A stretch of 64,000 nucleotides of DNA from Moraxella catarrhalis (GCF_001632285.1 NZ_LWAH01000013.1:124001-188000); one strand, 5' to 3'; shown: positions 50,778 to 60,256, counted from the first letter of the stretch. The notes: generated by a model from the sequence alone, not told the origin. Numbers and translations are program-made.

Positions 50778-53459
50778 ATGAAAACCATGCAATCAAATGA
50801 AGTACGCCAAGCCTTTATTGACTTTTTTGTCTCAAAACAGCATACCCATGTTCCCTCATCAAGTCTCATTCCACACAATGACCCCACGCTGCTGTTTACC
50901 AATGCAGGCATGAATCAGTTTAAAGACACTTTTTTGGGGTTAGAAAAACGCGACTATGTGCGTGCTGTGTCATCACAAAAGTGCGTGCGTGCTGGCGGTA
51001 AGCATAACGACCTTGATAATGTGGGCTACACCGCTCGCCATCATACTTTTTTTGAGATGCTGGGTAATTTTAGTTTTGGTGATTATTTTAAAAAGGACGC
51101 CATTGCCTTTGCGTGGGAATTTTTAACTGATGAAAAATGGCTTGCCTTGCCAAAAGACCGTCTTTATGTGACTGTTTATCACACCGATGATGAAGCCTTT
51201 GATATTTGGCACAAAGACATCGGTCTGCCCCAAGAGCGTATCATTGCCATTGGCGATAATAAAGGCGGGGCGTACCAGTCCGATAACTTTTGGATGATGG
51301 GGGATACAGGCCCTTGCGGCCCTTGCACAGAGATTTTTTATGACCATGGTGAGCATATTTGGGGTGGTCTGCCCGGTACGCCTGACGAAGATGGCGACCG
51401 CTATATTGAGATTTGGAACTGTGTCTTTATGCAGTTTAACCGCCAAAAAGATGGCACAATGCAGCCGCTGCCTAAGCCGTCGGTTGATACAGGCATGGGG
51501 CTTGAACGCATCAGTGCCATCATGCAAGGGGTGCATGGCAATTATGAGACCGATATTTTTACCAAGCTGATGACAAAGGCGGTCAACATCATTGGCTTAC
51601 CAACCGATACCGACATTCAAAATGAGCCATCTTTGAAGGTGCTTGCTGACCACATTCGTTCGGTGGCGTTTTTGATTGCTGATGGGGTTATCCCAAGCAA
51701 TGAAGGTCGTGGCTATGTGTTGCGTCGCATCATTCGCCGTGCGGTGCGTCATGGCAACAAACTTGGGGCAACCGATGCATTCTTTTATCAGCTGGTTCAC
51801 CCACTTGCTGACATCATGGGCGATGCCTACCCCCAACTGCGTCATGAACAGCACAAAATTGAACAAGCGATTTTAAAAGAAGAAGAACAATTTGCCAAAA
51901 CATTATCGCAAGGGCTAAAACTGCTGTCGCAAGAATTGGACAGCTTACAGCAAGGCGATGTCTTAGCGGGTGAAACGGTGTTTAAATTATATGACACCTA
52001 TGGCTTTCCTGCGGATTTGACCGCTGATATCGTGCGTGAAAAAGGCATCACCATTGATGAGGCGGGCTTTGAGCTGAGCATGGCAGAGCAACGCACAAGG
52101 GCGCGTGAAGCAGGCAAATTTGCCATGGATTATCACGCACTCATTCAAGTAGACAGTGCCACCGAATTTTTAGGCTATGAACGGCTTGATAATGACAGCA
52201 CCGTGATTCATCTTTATCAAGATGGCAAGGCTGTTGATACACTGGCAGAAGGTGATGAGGGTGTGTTAATCCTTGATAAAACCCCATTTTATGCCGAAAG
52301 TGGCGGACAGGTGGGTGAGCTTGGCGAAATCAGCACCGAATCTGGCGTATTTGATGTGTTAGACACCCAAAAATCAGGACAAGCCATCATTCATCATGGG
52401 GTGGTGAAAATGGGGCATATTAACAACAATCAGTCAGCGACCGCCCAAGTGGCAAGTCAGGTGCGTGCGTCCAGTGCCAAAAACCACTCTGCCACTCATT
52501 TGCTACACGCCGCTTTACGCACCATATTGGGCGATGGGGTTAGCCAAAAAGGCTCAATGGTGAGCAGCGATTTGCTTCGTTTTGATTTTTCATATGACAA
52601 ACCATTGACCGAACAAAACATCAGCCAAATTGAAACCATGGTAAACCAACAAATATTGGCCAACACCCCTGCCCATGTTGAGATTTTGGACATTGACAGT
52701 GCCAAAAACAAAGGGGCGATGATGCTCTTTGGCGAAAAATACGGCGATACGGTGCGTGTGCTGTCCATGGGTACAACCGATAAAGATGGCAAACCATTTT
52801 CTATTGAACTGTGTGGCGGTCTGCATGTGACTCGTACAGGAGATATTGGGCTGTTTAAAATCATAAGCGAACAAGGCATTTCAGCAGGTGTTCGCCGTAT
52901 AGAAGCCGTCACAGGCATGGGAGCGGTTAATTATGTGCAACAAGGCGATAAGCAATTAAACCAACTTGCCAATCAGTTTAAAGCCAAACGCCATGAAATC
53001 GCCCAGCGTGTGGCACAGTTGAGCGACAAAAACCGTCATCTGGAAAAACAAATTGAACGGCTAAACCAAAAATTTGCCAGCCTACACGCCAATTCATTGA
53101 TGGACAACCTAAAAAATATCCATGGTCAAAAAGTGCTGATTGCCACCGTCAATGGCATGGATAATAAAGCATTACGCACCTTATCAGACGACATGAAGTC
53201 AAAACTGGCCGATGGCATTGTGATACTGGCAAGCGTCTATACGGCAGACGGTGAAGACAAAATCGCCATGACCGCAAGCGTGGGCAAACACTTAACAGGC
53301 AAAATCAAAGCAGGCGACATCATCAAGCACCTAAGCGAAAACTTAGGTGGCAAAGGTGGCGGCAAACCAGACTTTGCCCAAGGGGGTGCAACCGACGTGG
53401 CGAACCTGCCAAAGCTGATGACTGGCTTGACAGATTGGATTGGGGAGAAATTGGGTTAA
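50778..53459 (+). CDS. alaS: alanyl-tRNA synthetase
   Basis: This class II synthetase is 893 residues. The aminoacylation core begins with [20 protein letters not shown] and has [14 protein letters not shown]. The editing domain has [13 protein letters not shown] and the CGGLHV zinc site, and the C-terminal domain ends in [22 protein letters not shown] precedes the ATG. In Pseudomonas and Acinetobacter alaS is followed directly by lysC; here about 3.1 kb separates them. Confidence 0.96.
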   Translation: MKTMQSNEVRQAFIDFFVSKQHTHVPSSSLIPHNDPTLLFTNAGMNQFKDTFLGLEKRDYVRAVSSQKCVRAGGKHNDLDNVGYTARHHTFFEMLGNFSFGDYFKKDAIAFAWEFLTDEKWLALPKDRLYVTVYHTDDEAFDIWHKDIGLPQERIIAIGDNKGGAYQSDNFWMMGDTGPCGPCTEIFYDHGEHIWGGLPGTPDEDGDRYIEIWNCVFMQFNRQKDGTMQPLPKPSVDTGMGLERISAIMQGVHGNYETDIFTKLMTKAVNIIGLPTDTDIQNEPSLKVLADHIRSVAFLIADGVIPSNEGRGYVLRRIIRRAVRHGNKLGATDAFFYQLVHPLADIMGDAYPQLRHEQHKIEQAILKEEEQFAKTLSQGLKLLSQELDSLQQGDVLAGETVFKLYDTYGFPADLTADIVREKGITIDEAGFELSMAEQRTRAREAGKFAMDYHALIQVDSATEFLGYERLDNDSTVIHLYQDGKAVDTLAEGDEGVLILDKTPFYAESGGQVGELGEISTESGVFDVLDTQKSGQAIIHHGVVKMGHINNNQSATAQVASQVRASSAKNHSATHLLHAALRTILGDGVSQKGSMVSSDLLRFDFSYDKPLTEQNISQIETMVNQQILANTPAHVEILDIDSAKNKGAMMLFGEKYGDTVRVLSMGTTDKDGKPFSIELCGGLHVTRTGDIGLFKIISEQGISAGVRRIEAVTGMGAVNYVQQGDKQLNQLANQFKAKRHEIAQRVAQLSDKNRHLEKQIERLNQKFASLHANSLMDNLKNIHGQKVLIATVNGMDNKALRTLSDDMKSKLADGIVILASVYTADGEDKIAMTASVGKHLTGKIKAGDIIKHLSENLGGKGGGKPDFAQGGATDVANLPKLMTGLTDWIGEKLG

Positions 53460-53513
53460 ACTTTATCCATAGTGTCTTTTAATCAGCAAATGCCACAATA
53501 TAGATTGCAAACC

Positions 53514-53562
53514 AAAATGTGTGCATGTTTGCCAAGCATTGCAATATATGCACACATTTTTT
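53514..53562 (+). terminator. terminator of alaS
   Basis: AAATGTGTGCAT and ATGCACACATTT enclose a 21-base loop and end in a T run. Confidence 0.75.
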
Positions 53563-53590
53563 AATTATTTGTGCATAAAATGGAGAAGTC

Positions 53591-53866
53591 ATGCCAGCAA
53601 CCTTAGGCCAGTTATCAAGTGATATTGAAACCATTGATATCTTAAAATTAACTGTAGAAGCTCATAAGGCACTTGCAGAGTTAAAAGGTTTGGCAATGAA
53701 GTACATAACCATGTTCAAGCCATACACCTTGGATTTAATGAAATACACAAAACTGGACTTTTGACCAATAATACGATTATCGCCACCCAACAAACTTTAG
53801 AAGAAAATCGTGCAGGTTTTCGTACTCAACTTGGCACACAATTAAGAAATGAGCGTATAGGACAAG
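53591..53866 (+). pseudogene. Fic-family protein, truncated and frameshifted remnant
   Basis: An ATG at 53591 reads a Fic-type N-terminus (DIETIDILKLTVEAHKALAE, LKGLA). After about 37 codons the match moves to another frame (VQAIHLGFNEIHKTGLLTNN and ENRAGFRTQLGTQLRNERIGQ), which is the next conserved part of Fic proteins. Roughly 70 codons between the two are missing. The match stops at 53866, where a transposase fragment begins. The Fic catalytic motif is therefore absent. Fic proteins transfer AMP or other groups to target proteins and are often toxin-like. Confidence 0.8.
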
Positions 53867-53987
53867 TTATGCGTAAAATATTGGCTTATAACTTCTGCTT
53901 TGTGAGTAATAAACAGTTAGGCAATCCCCCATTTCAGTTTGAGTTACTTATTTCAAGTTTCCAGTTGAGAGCGGGGTGTAAAAAATA
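53867..53987 (+). mobile_element. transposase 3'-end remnant, copy A
   Basis: From TTATGCGTAAAATATTGGCT onwards this is a near copy of 56085-56190. It encodes MRKILAYNFCFVSNKQLGN, the end of a DDE-type transposase (possibly the IS982 family). It begins exactly where the Fic homology stops and ends with an imperfect CCCC...GGGG hairpin. Confidence 0.75.
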
Positions 53988-54060
53988 ATTTACAAATCGC
54001 CTATTTGATGAAATAATGCTTTTTTTGGATAAATTCAATTTAAATAAGGACATACACAGT

Positions 54061-55626
54061 ATGACGCAAAATATCAACCATTTGGAAGGCGATACGCCAA
54101 TAAAGCCCCATAAAGACAGTGGTTTTATGGGACACCCAAAACCCTTGCAACCACTATTTTTTACTGAGATGTGGGAGCGTTTTTCTTATTATAGCATTCG
54201 TCCTTTGTTAGTGCTGTTTATGGTGGCAACCATTCAAAGTGGCGGGTTTGGCTTTGATGATGTTACTGCTTCTGCCATTTATGGTATTTTTGCTGGGGCA
54301 ATGTATTTAATGGCAGTGCCAGGTGGTTGGCTTGCGGATAACTGGCTTGGGCAAGAACGGGCATTGTGGTGGGGCAGTTTAATCATTGCCTTGGGTCATT
54401 TGTGCATTGCGTTATCTGCCATGGTGGGTGCGTCGGTGTTTTTTTTGGGGTTGATGTTCATTGTCATCGGTTCAGGGTTGTTTAAAACCTGTATTTCGGT
54501 GATGGTGGGGGCATTATATCCTGACGGTGATGGCCGTCGTGATGCTGGGTTTACGCTATTTTATATGGGTATTAACATTGGGGCGTTGTTTGCGTCTTTA
54601 ATTGTGGGGATTTTTAAAGAACAAGGCATGTGGCATGTCGGCTTTGGGGTCGGTGGTTTTGGCATGTTGGTGGCTTTATTGTTGTACCGCTTTTATGCAC
54701 ATGCCAGCCTAAAAAAATACGCTCAAGAAAATAACATCACCCCTGTGTGGGAGTACCCCAGTGGTCAGGTTGCCAATGTGGGGCGGTGGGTTTTTGCGGT
54801 GGTGGCGGTGCTTACCGTGGTGGTTGGGTTAATTATGATGGGCATCATGCCATTTAATCCACAAGTGGTTGCTGAATACATGACTTATCTGATTGCAGGA
54901 ACGATTGTTTTGTATTTTTTGTATCGCTTTATTAGCCCAAGTTTAAGCAAAAATGAAAAAGTTCGTTTGTTGATTTGTTTTTTACTCATCATTGGTTCGA
55001 CCTTATTTTGGTCAAGCTTTGAGCAGCAGCCCACTTCTTTTAACTTATTTGCCGATCGTTATACCGATTTGAATGTGATGGGCTTTAACATTCCAAGCCT
55101 CTGGTTTCAATCTTTAAATCCATTTTTTATCTTATTGCTTGCCCCCATTGTCAGTGTGATTTGGGTCAAATTGGCAAATAAAGGGCTTGAACCAAGCAGT
55201 ATGACAAAATTTGCTTTGGGCATGTTATTGGCAGCAGCAGGGTTTGGCTTGATGATTGTGGCGGCCAACCATGTGGTGAACCAACCCGGTACATTGGTAT
55301 CACCCATGTGGCTGGTGGGCAGTTTGCTCCTATTGACACTGGGTGAATTGGCACTTAGCCCTGTTGGCTTATCATCAATGACAAAGCTTGCTCCTGAGCG
55401 AATGCAGGGACAAATCATGGGCTTGTTTTTTGCGTCGATTGCGGTGGGTAATCTGGTGGCGGCGTTTTTTGGTGGCTATGTCACCGCTGATACCATTAAT
55501 GACTTACCCAACTTATTTGCCACCATGGCGATATTTTTGGTGGTGAGTGCGGTGATGCTGTTAATTTTGTCTCATCCCATCGAAAAAATGCTCAAGGACT
55601 CAGAAACACTTAAGCAGGCGGAATAA
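54061..55626 (+). CDS. POT-family proton-dependent oligopeptide transporter
   Basis: This inner-membrane peptide/H+ symporter is 521 residues with about 14 helices. The family's ExxER proton motif is in FFTEMWERFSYYSIRPLLVL, and the PTR2 signature is in AGFTLFYMGINIGALFA. It imports di- and tripeptides (DtpT/YjdL-like). AAGGA lies 10 bases before ATG 54061; a longer frame to 54016 is possible. It lies between alaS and lysC and is flanked by two transposase remnants in direct orientation, so it was probably acquired together with them. Confidence 0.92.
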   Translation: MTQNINHLEGDTPIKPHKDSGFMGHPKPLQPLFFTEMWERFSYYSIRPLLVLFMVATIQSGGFGFDDVTASAIYGIFAGAMYLMAVPGGWLADNWLGQERALWWGSLIIALGHLCIALSAMVGASVFFLGLMFIVIGSGLFKTCISVMVGALYPDGDGRRDAGFTLFYMGINIGALFASLIVGIFKEQGMWHVGFGVGGFGMLVALLLYRFYAHASLKKYAQENNITPVWEYPSGQVANVGRWVFAVVAVLTVVVGLIMMGIMPFNPQVVAEYMTYLIAGTIVLYFLYRFISPSLSKNEKVRLLICFLLIIGSTLFWSSFEQQPTSFNLFADRYTDLNVMGFNIPSLWFQSLNPFFILLLAPIVSVIWVKLANKGLEPSSMTKFALGMLLAAAGFGLMIVAANHVVNQPGTLVSPMWLVGSLLLLTLGELALSPVGLSSMTKLAPERMQGQIMGLFFASIAVGNLVAAFFGGYVTADTINDLPNLFATMAIFLVVSAVMLLILSHPIEKMLKDSETLKQAE

Positions 55627-55673
55627 ATGGCAGGCAAAATAAATCACAGATGAGATAAGTCGCAGATACAATG

Positions 55674-55725
55674 AGCCTTAGGGTTAGAATAGGACAAAAA
55701 AAATATGACCCTAGGGCTTGTTTTT
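55674..55725 (+). terminator. terminator of the POT transporter gene
   Basis: AGCCTTAGGGT and ACCCTAGGGCT pair across 23 bases and are followed by a T-rich stretch. Confidence 0.7.
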
Positions 55726-55948
55726 AAATATTTAATATTAAACATTAAATAACGACCATTTTAATGACAGCTCATTTATGGTCTACTTTGTTTGATTGAC
55801 TTGATATGGCTTACTTGACTTGATGTAAGTTACTTTAATAACTTTAAATACAAGTTACCCCACCCTTAACACCTTTAAGAGGGGATTAAAACAAAGAAGG
55901 CATGAACCTAAACTTTAATCAAAGACCAAAAAGATTAGAGGATAAGCC

Positions 55949-56190
55949 ATGCCCATTGACGAATTTATCATCAATCGTCTTAAAAATGCTCGTGGCGATA
56001 TTGAAACGGTGATTGATCGGTTGTTTGGGCGGTTTAATATGCAAAAGCTTAGAGCCAGAGATTTATGGCATTTGTCTCACAGATTTATGCGTAAAATATT
56101 GGCTTATAACTTCTGCTTTGTGATTAATACACAGTTAGGCAATCCCCATTTCAGTTTGAGTTGCTTATTTCAAGTTGAGAGTGGGGTTAT
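55949..56190 (+). mobile_element. transposase 3'-end remnant, copy B
   Basis: This open fragment reads INRLKNARGDIETVIDRLFG, then RFNMQKLRARDLWHLSHRFM and RKILAYNFCFVINTQLGN. The GDIETVIDRL glutamate region looks like the C-terminal part of a DDE transposase (IS982-like, uncertain). The N-terminal catalytic part is missing. From 56085 on it matches copy A, except for a 7-base gap and a few changes. Confidence 0.72.
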
Positions 56191-56336
56191 AGAAGGAAAT
56201 TCTTTATTTAAGGAAAGGTTTAAAATTTTATAACAGCCAAAGCGATAAATTGGCAGAATCTGGGGCGGAGTTTGAAGATAAATTATTAAAGGGGTGAAAA
56301 ATTATTAATGATTAAAAGAACGAAGGATAATCACAC

Positions 56337-56418
56337 TTATCATCTGATGAGGCTAAAATCCGCACCCGACCAACTTTGATATTAGCCTTGGGCGTCAGTA
56401 TTGGCATACAGATGATAA
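56337..56418. repeat. nested inverted-repeat element
   Basis: Outer perfect arms TTATCATCTG and CAGATGATAA (56337-56346, 56409-56418) enclose inner arms AGGCTAA and TTAGCCT (56350-56356, 56392-56398). It may be a structured RNA or a relic of a mobile element. Confidence 0.55.
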
Positions 56419-56564
56419 AATGCTTGTCATATACCGCCCAATCCGCTAAAATATTTAGGTTTTATCAAAAAGCTGTTACAGCCAGTCTTAATCACCAAAT
56501 TCACTACAACTGATTATAAATTAAAATCAGTGATGATCGTTATTTGATTTATAAGGTATCATTC

Positions 56565-57848
56565 ATGGCATTAATCGTACAAAAATATGGCGGGACTTCG
56601 ATGGGAAACATCACTCGCATCAAAAATGTCGCCCAGCGTGTCAAGCGTTGGTATGATAATGGGCATCAGGTTGTGGTGGTGGTATCTGCCATGAGTGGTG
56701 AAACCAACCGCTTAATCGGTTTGGCTCGTGAGATCAGCTCTGACCCGGACCCTCGTGAATATGATCAGATGGTCTGTACAGGTGAACAAGTTTCCATCTC
56801 TTTGCTTGCCATGGCATTGCAATCACTTGGTGTTGATGCCAAATCGATGACAGGTGATCAGGTCGCTATTCATACTGATGATACTCATACTAAAGCACGC
56901 ATTCAAAGTATTGATACCGATTCTATTCTAAGCGAGCTTAATGCAGGTCGTGTCATTGTAGTTGCTGGCTTTCAAGGGATTGATGAACATGGTGATGTGA
57001 CCACTTTAGGGCGTGGTGGGTCAGATACAACTGGCGTTGCTTTAGCAGCAGCCCTTAAGGCAGATGAATGCCAAATCTATACAGATGTGGACGGTGTGTA
57101 CACCACTGACCCACGAGTAACACCCAAAGCCAAAAAACTCTCCAAAATCACTTTTGAAGAAATGTTAGAAATGGCATCTCTTGGTTCAAAAGTGCTACAA
57201 ATCCGCTCGGTAGAATTTGCTGGTAAATATCAAGTGCCACTTCGTGTCTTATCCAGTTTTGATGAGGGTGATGATGGAATATTTGATGATAAATTTAAAC
57301 AAACTGTCGGTACGCTAATTACCGCTGATGAAGGAGATGATATGGAACGCGCTGTAATCTCAGGCATTGCCTTTAACCGTGATGAAGCCAAAATTGTTGT
57401 ACTTGGCGTGCCTGATCATCCAGGCATTGCATCTGCCATTTTAAGCCCAATTGGTAGAGCCAACATTGAGGTTGACATGATTATCCAAAACATGTCCGAA
57501 AATGGCGTAACCGATTTTAGTTTTACCGTGCCACGCGGTGATTTTAATAAAGCCATGAAAATCCTAAATGAGCAAGTCAAAGATGACATTGGAGCAAGCG
57601 ATGTTGTTGGCACAAGCGATGTTGTCAAAGTCTCTATCGTGGGCGTGGGCATGCGTTCACATGCTGGCGTGGCAAGTAAAATGTTTGAAACACTGGCATC
57701 CCAAAACATTAACCTACAAATGATTTCAACCTCTGAAATCAAAGTCTCTGTACTCATCAAAGAAGAGTGTCTGGAAAAGGCAGTTAAATCACTACATACC
57801 GCCTTTGGTCTTGACCGTGAAGATGGTGAGAGCAAAGTAGCGGGCTAA
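56565..57848 (+). CDS. lysC: aspartate kinase
   Basis: The enzyme phosphorylates aspartate, the first step to lysine, methionine and threonine. The kinase part has VQKYGGTSMGNITRIKNVAQ and TLGRGGSDTTGVALAAAL. Two ACT domains follow (VPDHPGIASAILSPIG and VGVGMRSHAGVASKMFETL), which allow feedback control. The ATG at 56565 (MALIVQKYGG, with AAGG upstream) is preferred to 56544. An internal near-repeat (SDVVGTSDVV) lies between the ACT domains. csrA follows 213 bases on, after a terminator. Confidence 0.95.
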   Translation: MALIVQKYGGTSMGNITRIKNVAQRVKRWYDNGHQVVVVVSAMSGETNRLIGLAREISSDPDPREYDQMVCTGEQVSISLLAMALQSLGVDAKSMTGDQVAIHTDDTHTKARIQSIDTDSILSELNAGRVIVVAGFQGIDEHGDVTTLGRGGSDTTGVALAAALKADECQIYTDVDGVYTTDPRVTPKAKKLSKITFEEMLEMASLGSKVLQIRSVEFAGKYQVPLRVLSSFDEGDDGIFDDKFKQTVGTLITADEGDDMERAVISGIAFNRDEAKIVVLGVPDHPGIASAILSPIGRANIEVDMIIQNMSENGVTDFSFTVPRGDFNKAMKILNEQVKDDIGASDVVGTSDVVKVSIVGVGMRSHAGVASKMFETLASQNINLQMISTSEIKVSVLIKEECLEKAVKSLHTAFGLDREDGESKVAG

Positions 57849-57920
57849 TCACACACCCACACCCTGATTTCAACAGTTATGACACAAAAAAATAACGAAA
57901 TCTTTTGAAAAGTTACTGAC

Positions 57921-57966
57921 AATCTGCTTAATGCCCCTTATAATATTGCGTTAAGCAGATTTTTTT
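57921..57966 (+). terminator. terminator of lysC
   Basis: AATCTGCTTAA and TTAAGCAGATT followed by T's. Confidence 0.85.
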
Positions 57967-58061
57967 GGGGTTAATCCGCCCCACAACCACACCAATTTGC
58001 GATAATGATGGATTAAAATGGGAAAATAACAGCAATTTGGTGGTATCAAAGGAGTATAATA

Positions 58062-58313
58062 ATGCTAATTTTAACCCGCCGTGTTGGCGAAACCTTAATG
58101 ATTGGTGATGAGGTCAGTGTAACTGTACTTGGCGTCAAAGGCAATCAAGTCCGCTTAGGTGTCAATGCCCCAAAAGACATCGCTGTGCATCGTGAGGAGA
58201 TTTATCAGCGTATCCAACACGAACGCTCTATGCAAATGCACATGAGTCATTTAGAACAAGGTGGTAATTTTGCCCCACCCTCATTTGATGATGACGATTA
58301 TTTTAACCGCTAA
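58062..58313 (+). CDS. csrA: carbon storage regulator CsrA
   Basis: This global RNA-binding regulator starts [20 protein letters not shown], with the RNA-contact residues Leu4, Arg6 and Arg44 region ([10 protein letters not shown]) intact. E. coli CsrA has 61 residues; this one has 83, with an extra tail rich in Met, His and then Asp ([12 protein letters not shown]). A similar extension is known in other Moraxellaceae. AAAGGAG precedes the ATG. The lysC-csrA order is conserved. The HopJ-like gene follows 14 bases later. Confidence 0.95.
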   Translation: MLILTRRVGETLMIGDEVSVTVLGVKGNQVRLGVNAPKDIAVHREEIYQRIQHERSMQMHMSHLEQGGNFAPPSFDDDDYFNR

Positions 58314-58327
58314 GCCATAGAGACATC

Positions 58328-58675
58328 ATGAAAACAACAGACATTTCACGCATTTTAGCAGGTGTAGAATCAAATCAGCTGACCTTTCATGATGTGCTTG
58401 CTTTTATTGATGCACATTATAATTATCAGCCGATTGAATTTTCAAATGGCGAGGTGGCTAATGCACTAGGTACCAACGAAGGCAGTGCTAAGGTATTTAG
58501 CCTAGCAAAACAGCATGGGCTTAATAAAGTCGATACCCTAAAATTATTTGCAGAACACTATCGTGCTGTACAAAATACCCCTCAAGGTATTGATCATGCC
58601 AATATCCGTAATTTTATGCGTTATGGCTGGGCAGGAATCGGTATGCCAATCAATGCATTAACGCCAAAAAACTAG
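58328..58675 (+). CDS. HopJ-family protein
   Basis: This 115-residue protein belongs to the HopJ family: FHDVLAFIDAHYNYQPIEFS, NGEVANALGTNEGSAKVFSL and HANIRNFMRYGWAGI. The family is named after a Pseudomonas syringae type III effector but is widespread in non-pathogens and has no established function. There is no secretion signal and no type III system in the window, so an effector role is not suggested. It follows csrA closely and is probably cotranscribed. Confidence 0.87.
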   Translation: MKTTDISRILAGVESNQLTFHDVLAFIDAHYNYQPIEFSNGEVANALGTNEGSAKVFSLAKQHGLNKVDTLKLFAEHYRAVQNTPQGIDHANIRNFMRYGWAGIGMPINALTPKN

Positions 58676-58721
58676 CCTAAGCCCAATCCATCGCCCTATT
58701 GCTGAAACTTTCGAAAATACC

Positions 58722-58750
58722 TTGTCAAGATATATAAGTTCGTGTATAAT
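58722..58750 (+). promoter_or_regulatory. sigma-70 promoter of rpmB-rpmG
   Basis: TTGTCA (58722-58727) and TATAAT (58745-58750) are 17 bases apart. The predicted leader is about 180 bases. Confidence 0.8.
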
Positions 58751-58836
58751 TTGGGCTTTAATTTTTCTGCTACTTCTTGATTGTCGTCGCCTTTAACGGT
58801 AAGAAATAAGTGGCTCAACCATTGAAAAGTCCTGCT

Positions 58837-58866
58837 TTATTTGTGCTGTGTCCATACCACAAATAA
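58837..58866 (+). promoter_or_regulatory. hairpin in the rpmB leader
   Basis: TTATTTGTG and CACAAATAA are perfect 9-bp arms around a 12-base loop in the leader of the ribosomal protein genes. It could be a ribosomal-protein leader structure or a processing site. Confidence 0.45.
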
Positions 58867-58935
58867 CCAAGCACCAAGCATGACCGGCACACCTGATACC
58901 GCTCAATATCCGTGCCACTAAATTAGGAGTTCACC

Positions 58936-59172
58936 ATGTCTCGAGTATGTCAAGTGACTGGAAAACGCCCACTTGTGGGTAATAATGTATCTCACGCACA
59001 CAACAAAACCCGTCGCCGTTTTCTGCCAAATCTACACAACCATCGTTTTTGGGTAGAATCTGAAAACCGTTTTGTGCGTCTTCGTGTATCTTCAAAAGGT
59101 ATGCGTATCATTGACAAGCATGGCATTGAAAAAGTGCTTGCCGATTTGCGTGCCCAAGGTCAAAAAATCTAA
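58936..59172 (+). CDS. rpmB: 50S ribosomal protein L28
   Basis: This 78-residue protein has the usual L28 sequence ([20 protein letters not shown], then [14 protein letters not shown]). Normal length. TTAGGAG precedes the ATG. rpmG follows 39 bases later, the standard gammaproteobacterial pair. Confidence 0.98.
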   Translation: MSRVCQVTGKRPLVGNNVSHAHNKTRRRFLPNLHNHRFWVESENRFVRLRVSSKGMRIIDKHGIEKVLADLRAQGQKI

Positions 59173-59211
59173 CGATTTTTACCAATTACCGAATGGATAA
59201 AGGATACAATC

Positions 59212-59367
59212 ATGAGAGATAAAATTAAACTCGTTTCTACCGCTGGTACTGGTTATTTTTATACCACCACTAAAAATAAGCGTACCATGCCTGGCAAAAT
59301 GGAAATCAAAAAATTTGATCCAAAAATTCGCCAACATGTACTTTTTAAAGAAGCAAAAATCAAATAA
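59212..59367 (+). CDS. rpmG: 50S ribosomal protein L33
   Basis: This 51-residue protein ([20 protein letters not shown], then [20 protein letters not shown]) is L33. It has no cysteines, so it is the zinc-free form. AAAGGATACAATC precedes the ATG. A terminator follows within 15 bases. Confidence 0.98.
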   Translation: MRDKIKLVSTAGTGYFYTTTKNKRTMPGKMEIKKFDPKIRQHVLFKEAKIK

Positions 59368-59380
59368 TTGATTTGTGCCA

Positions 59381-59411
59381 AAATCCCAGCTGAAACTTAG
59401 TTGGGATTTTT
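59381..59411 (+). terminator. terminator of rpmB-rpmG
   Basis: AAATCCCAGCT and AGTTGGGATTT with T's, one G-U pair. Confidence 0.88.
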
Positions 59412-59435
59412 ATTATACCAGTGTGATATAAATTT

Positions 59436-60203
59436 ATGTATCAATTAATGAAAAAATATCGTTTGGTTTTTTGTATATTCTTTGGGCTGTGCTTTAGTAT
59501 ACCAGCTTGGGCAAATTCTTTTAAATTAATCCAAAGCTATCCTGTGCATCACCCTATTTTTATTCAAGGTTTACAGCTTGATGGCTCAAATCGATTGGTC
59601 TATTCAGCTGGCTTATATGGTCGGTCAGAAATCGGTTATCTTAATCTGGCAACAGGTGAAACATATGGCGTTAAAAAGCTTGCTCCGTCTGTTTTTGCTG
59701 AAGGCTTGACCGTTACCGATGATGGCATTTGGCAAATTACTTGGCGTGAACAGATGGCGCTTTTAAGAGATGCCAAAACATTGGCCATCAAAAAGACCGC
59801 ACATTATTTGGGTGAAGGCTGGGGTTTGGCTTATGACAAACGGCAAAAAGTTTTATGGCTTTCTGATGGCTCATCCAAGCTTCAAAAATTAGATGCCAAA
59901 AATTTTAACAAGATTTCTGAGATTAGCGTTCAAAATAATGGTAAACCTGTTGAATATATTAATGAATTAGAATACGCCAATGGGTTTTTATACGCCAATA
60001 TTTGGCAGAGCAATAAAATTATTAAAATCAACCCCAATACAGGCAAGGTACTAAACACCTATGATTTTAGCCCCTTGGTTGCTACGCTTAATCTTACCGA
60101 TCCTGACAGCGTTTTAAATGGTATTGCTCATATCGGCGGACAATCGTTTTATATTACTGGCAAAAACTTTGGCGTTGTTTGGCAAGTTTTATTCACCCAA
60201 TGA
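59436..60203 (+). CDS. glutaminyl-peptide cyclotransferase (glutamine cyclotransferase family)
   Basis: This 255-residue protein has a signal peptide ending at IPAWA-N, so it should be exported to the periplasm. The mature part is a beta-propeller with the glutamine cyclotransferase motifs: FIQGLQLDG, GEGWGLAYD, INELEYANGFLYANIWQSNK and VLNGIAHIGG. The family converts N-terminal Gln to pyroglutamate. A start at 59448 (MKKYRLVF) is equally good for a signal peptide. It is alone between rpmG and the 6S RNA gene. Confidence 0.88.
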   Translation: MYQLMKKYRLVFCIFFGLCFSIPAWANSFKLIQSYPVHHPIFIQGLQLDGSNRLVYSAGLYGRSEIGYLNLATGETYGVKKLAPSVFAEGLTVTDDGIWQITWREQMALLRDAKTLAIKKTAHYLGEGWGLAYDKRQKVLWLSDGSSKLQKLDAKNFNKISEISVQNNGKPVEYINELEYANGFLYANIWQSNKIIKINPNTGKVLNTYDFSPLVATLNLTDPDSVLNGIAHIGGQSFYITGKNFGVVWQVLFTQ

Positions 60204-60256
60204 CTGATTTTATCCTTAAAAATAAACCCAAATACCAGCAGAATAGCCATGACACA

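Larger units (their letters stand above)
55627..56564. other. degenerate region between the POT gene and lysC
   Basis: This region contains a terminator, transposase remnant copy B, an unassigned broken coding fragment around 56190-56297 (ending in SGAEFEDKLLKG), a structured inverted-repeat element at 56337-56418, and the lysC upstream region. No intact gene was seen. Confidence 0.55.

Noticed and set aside
51123..52918. Long reverse-strand frames opposite alaS
   Set aside because: Shadows of a well-supported synthetase gene, with no ribosome sites or recognisable domains.
56234..56564. Lysine riboswitch upstream of lysC
   Set aside because: The conserved core segments of the lysine riboswitch could not be found; only an unrelated nested inverted repeat is present.
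58328..58675. Type III effector based on the HopJ name
   Set aside because: The family is widespread in bacteria without type III secretion; no secretion genes or signal here.
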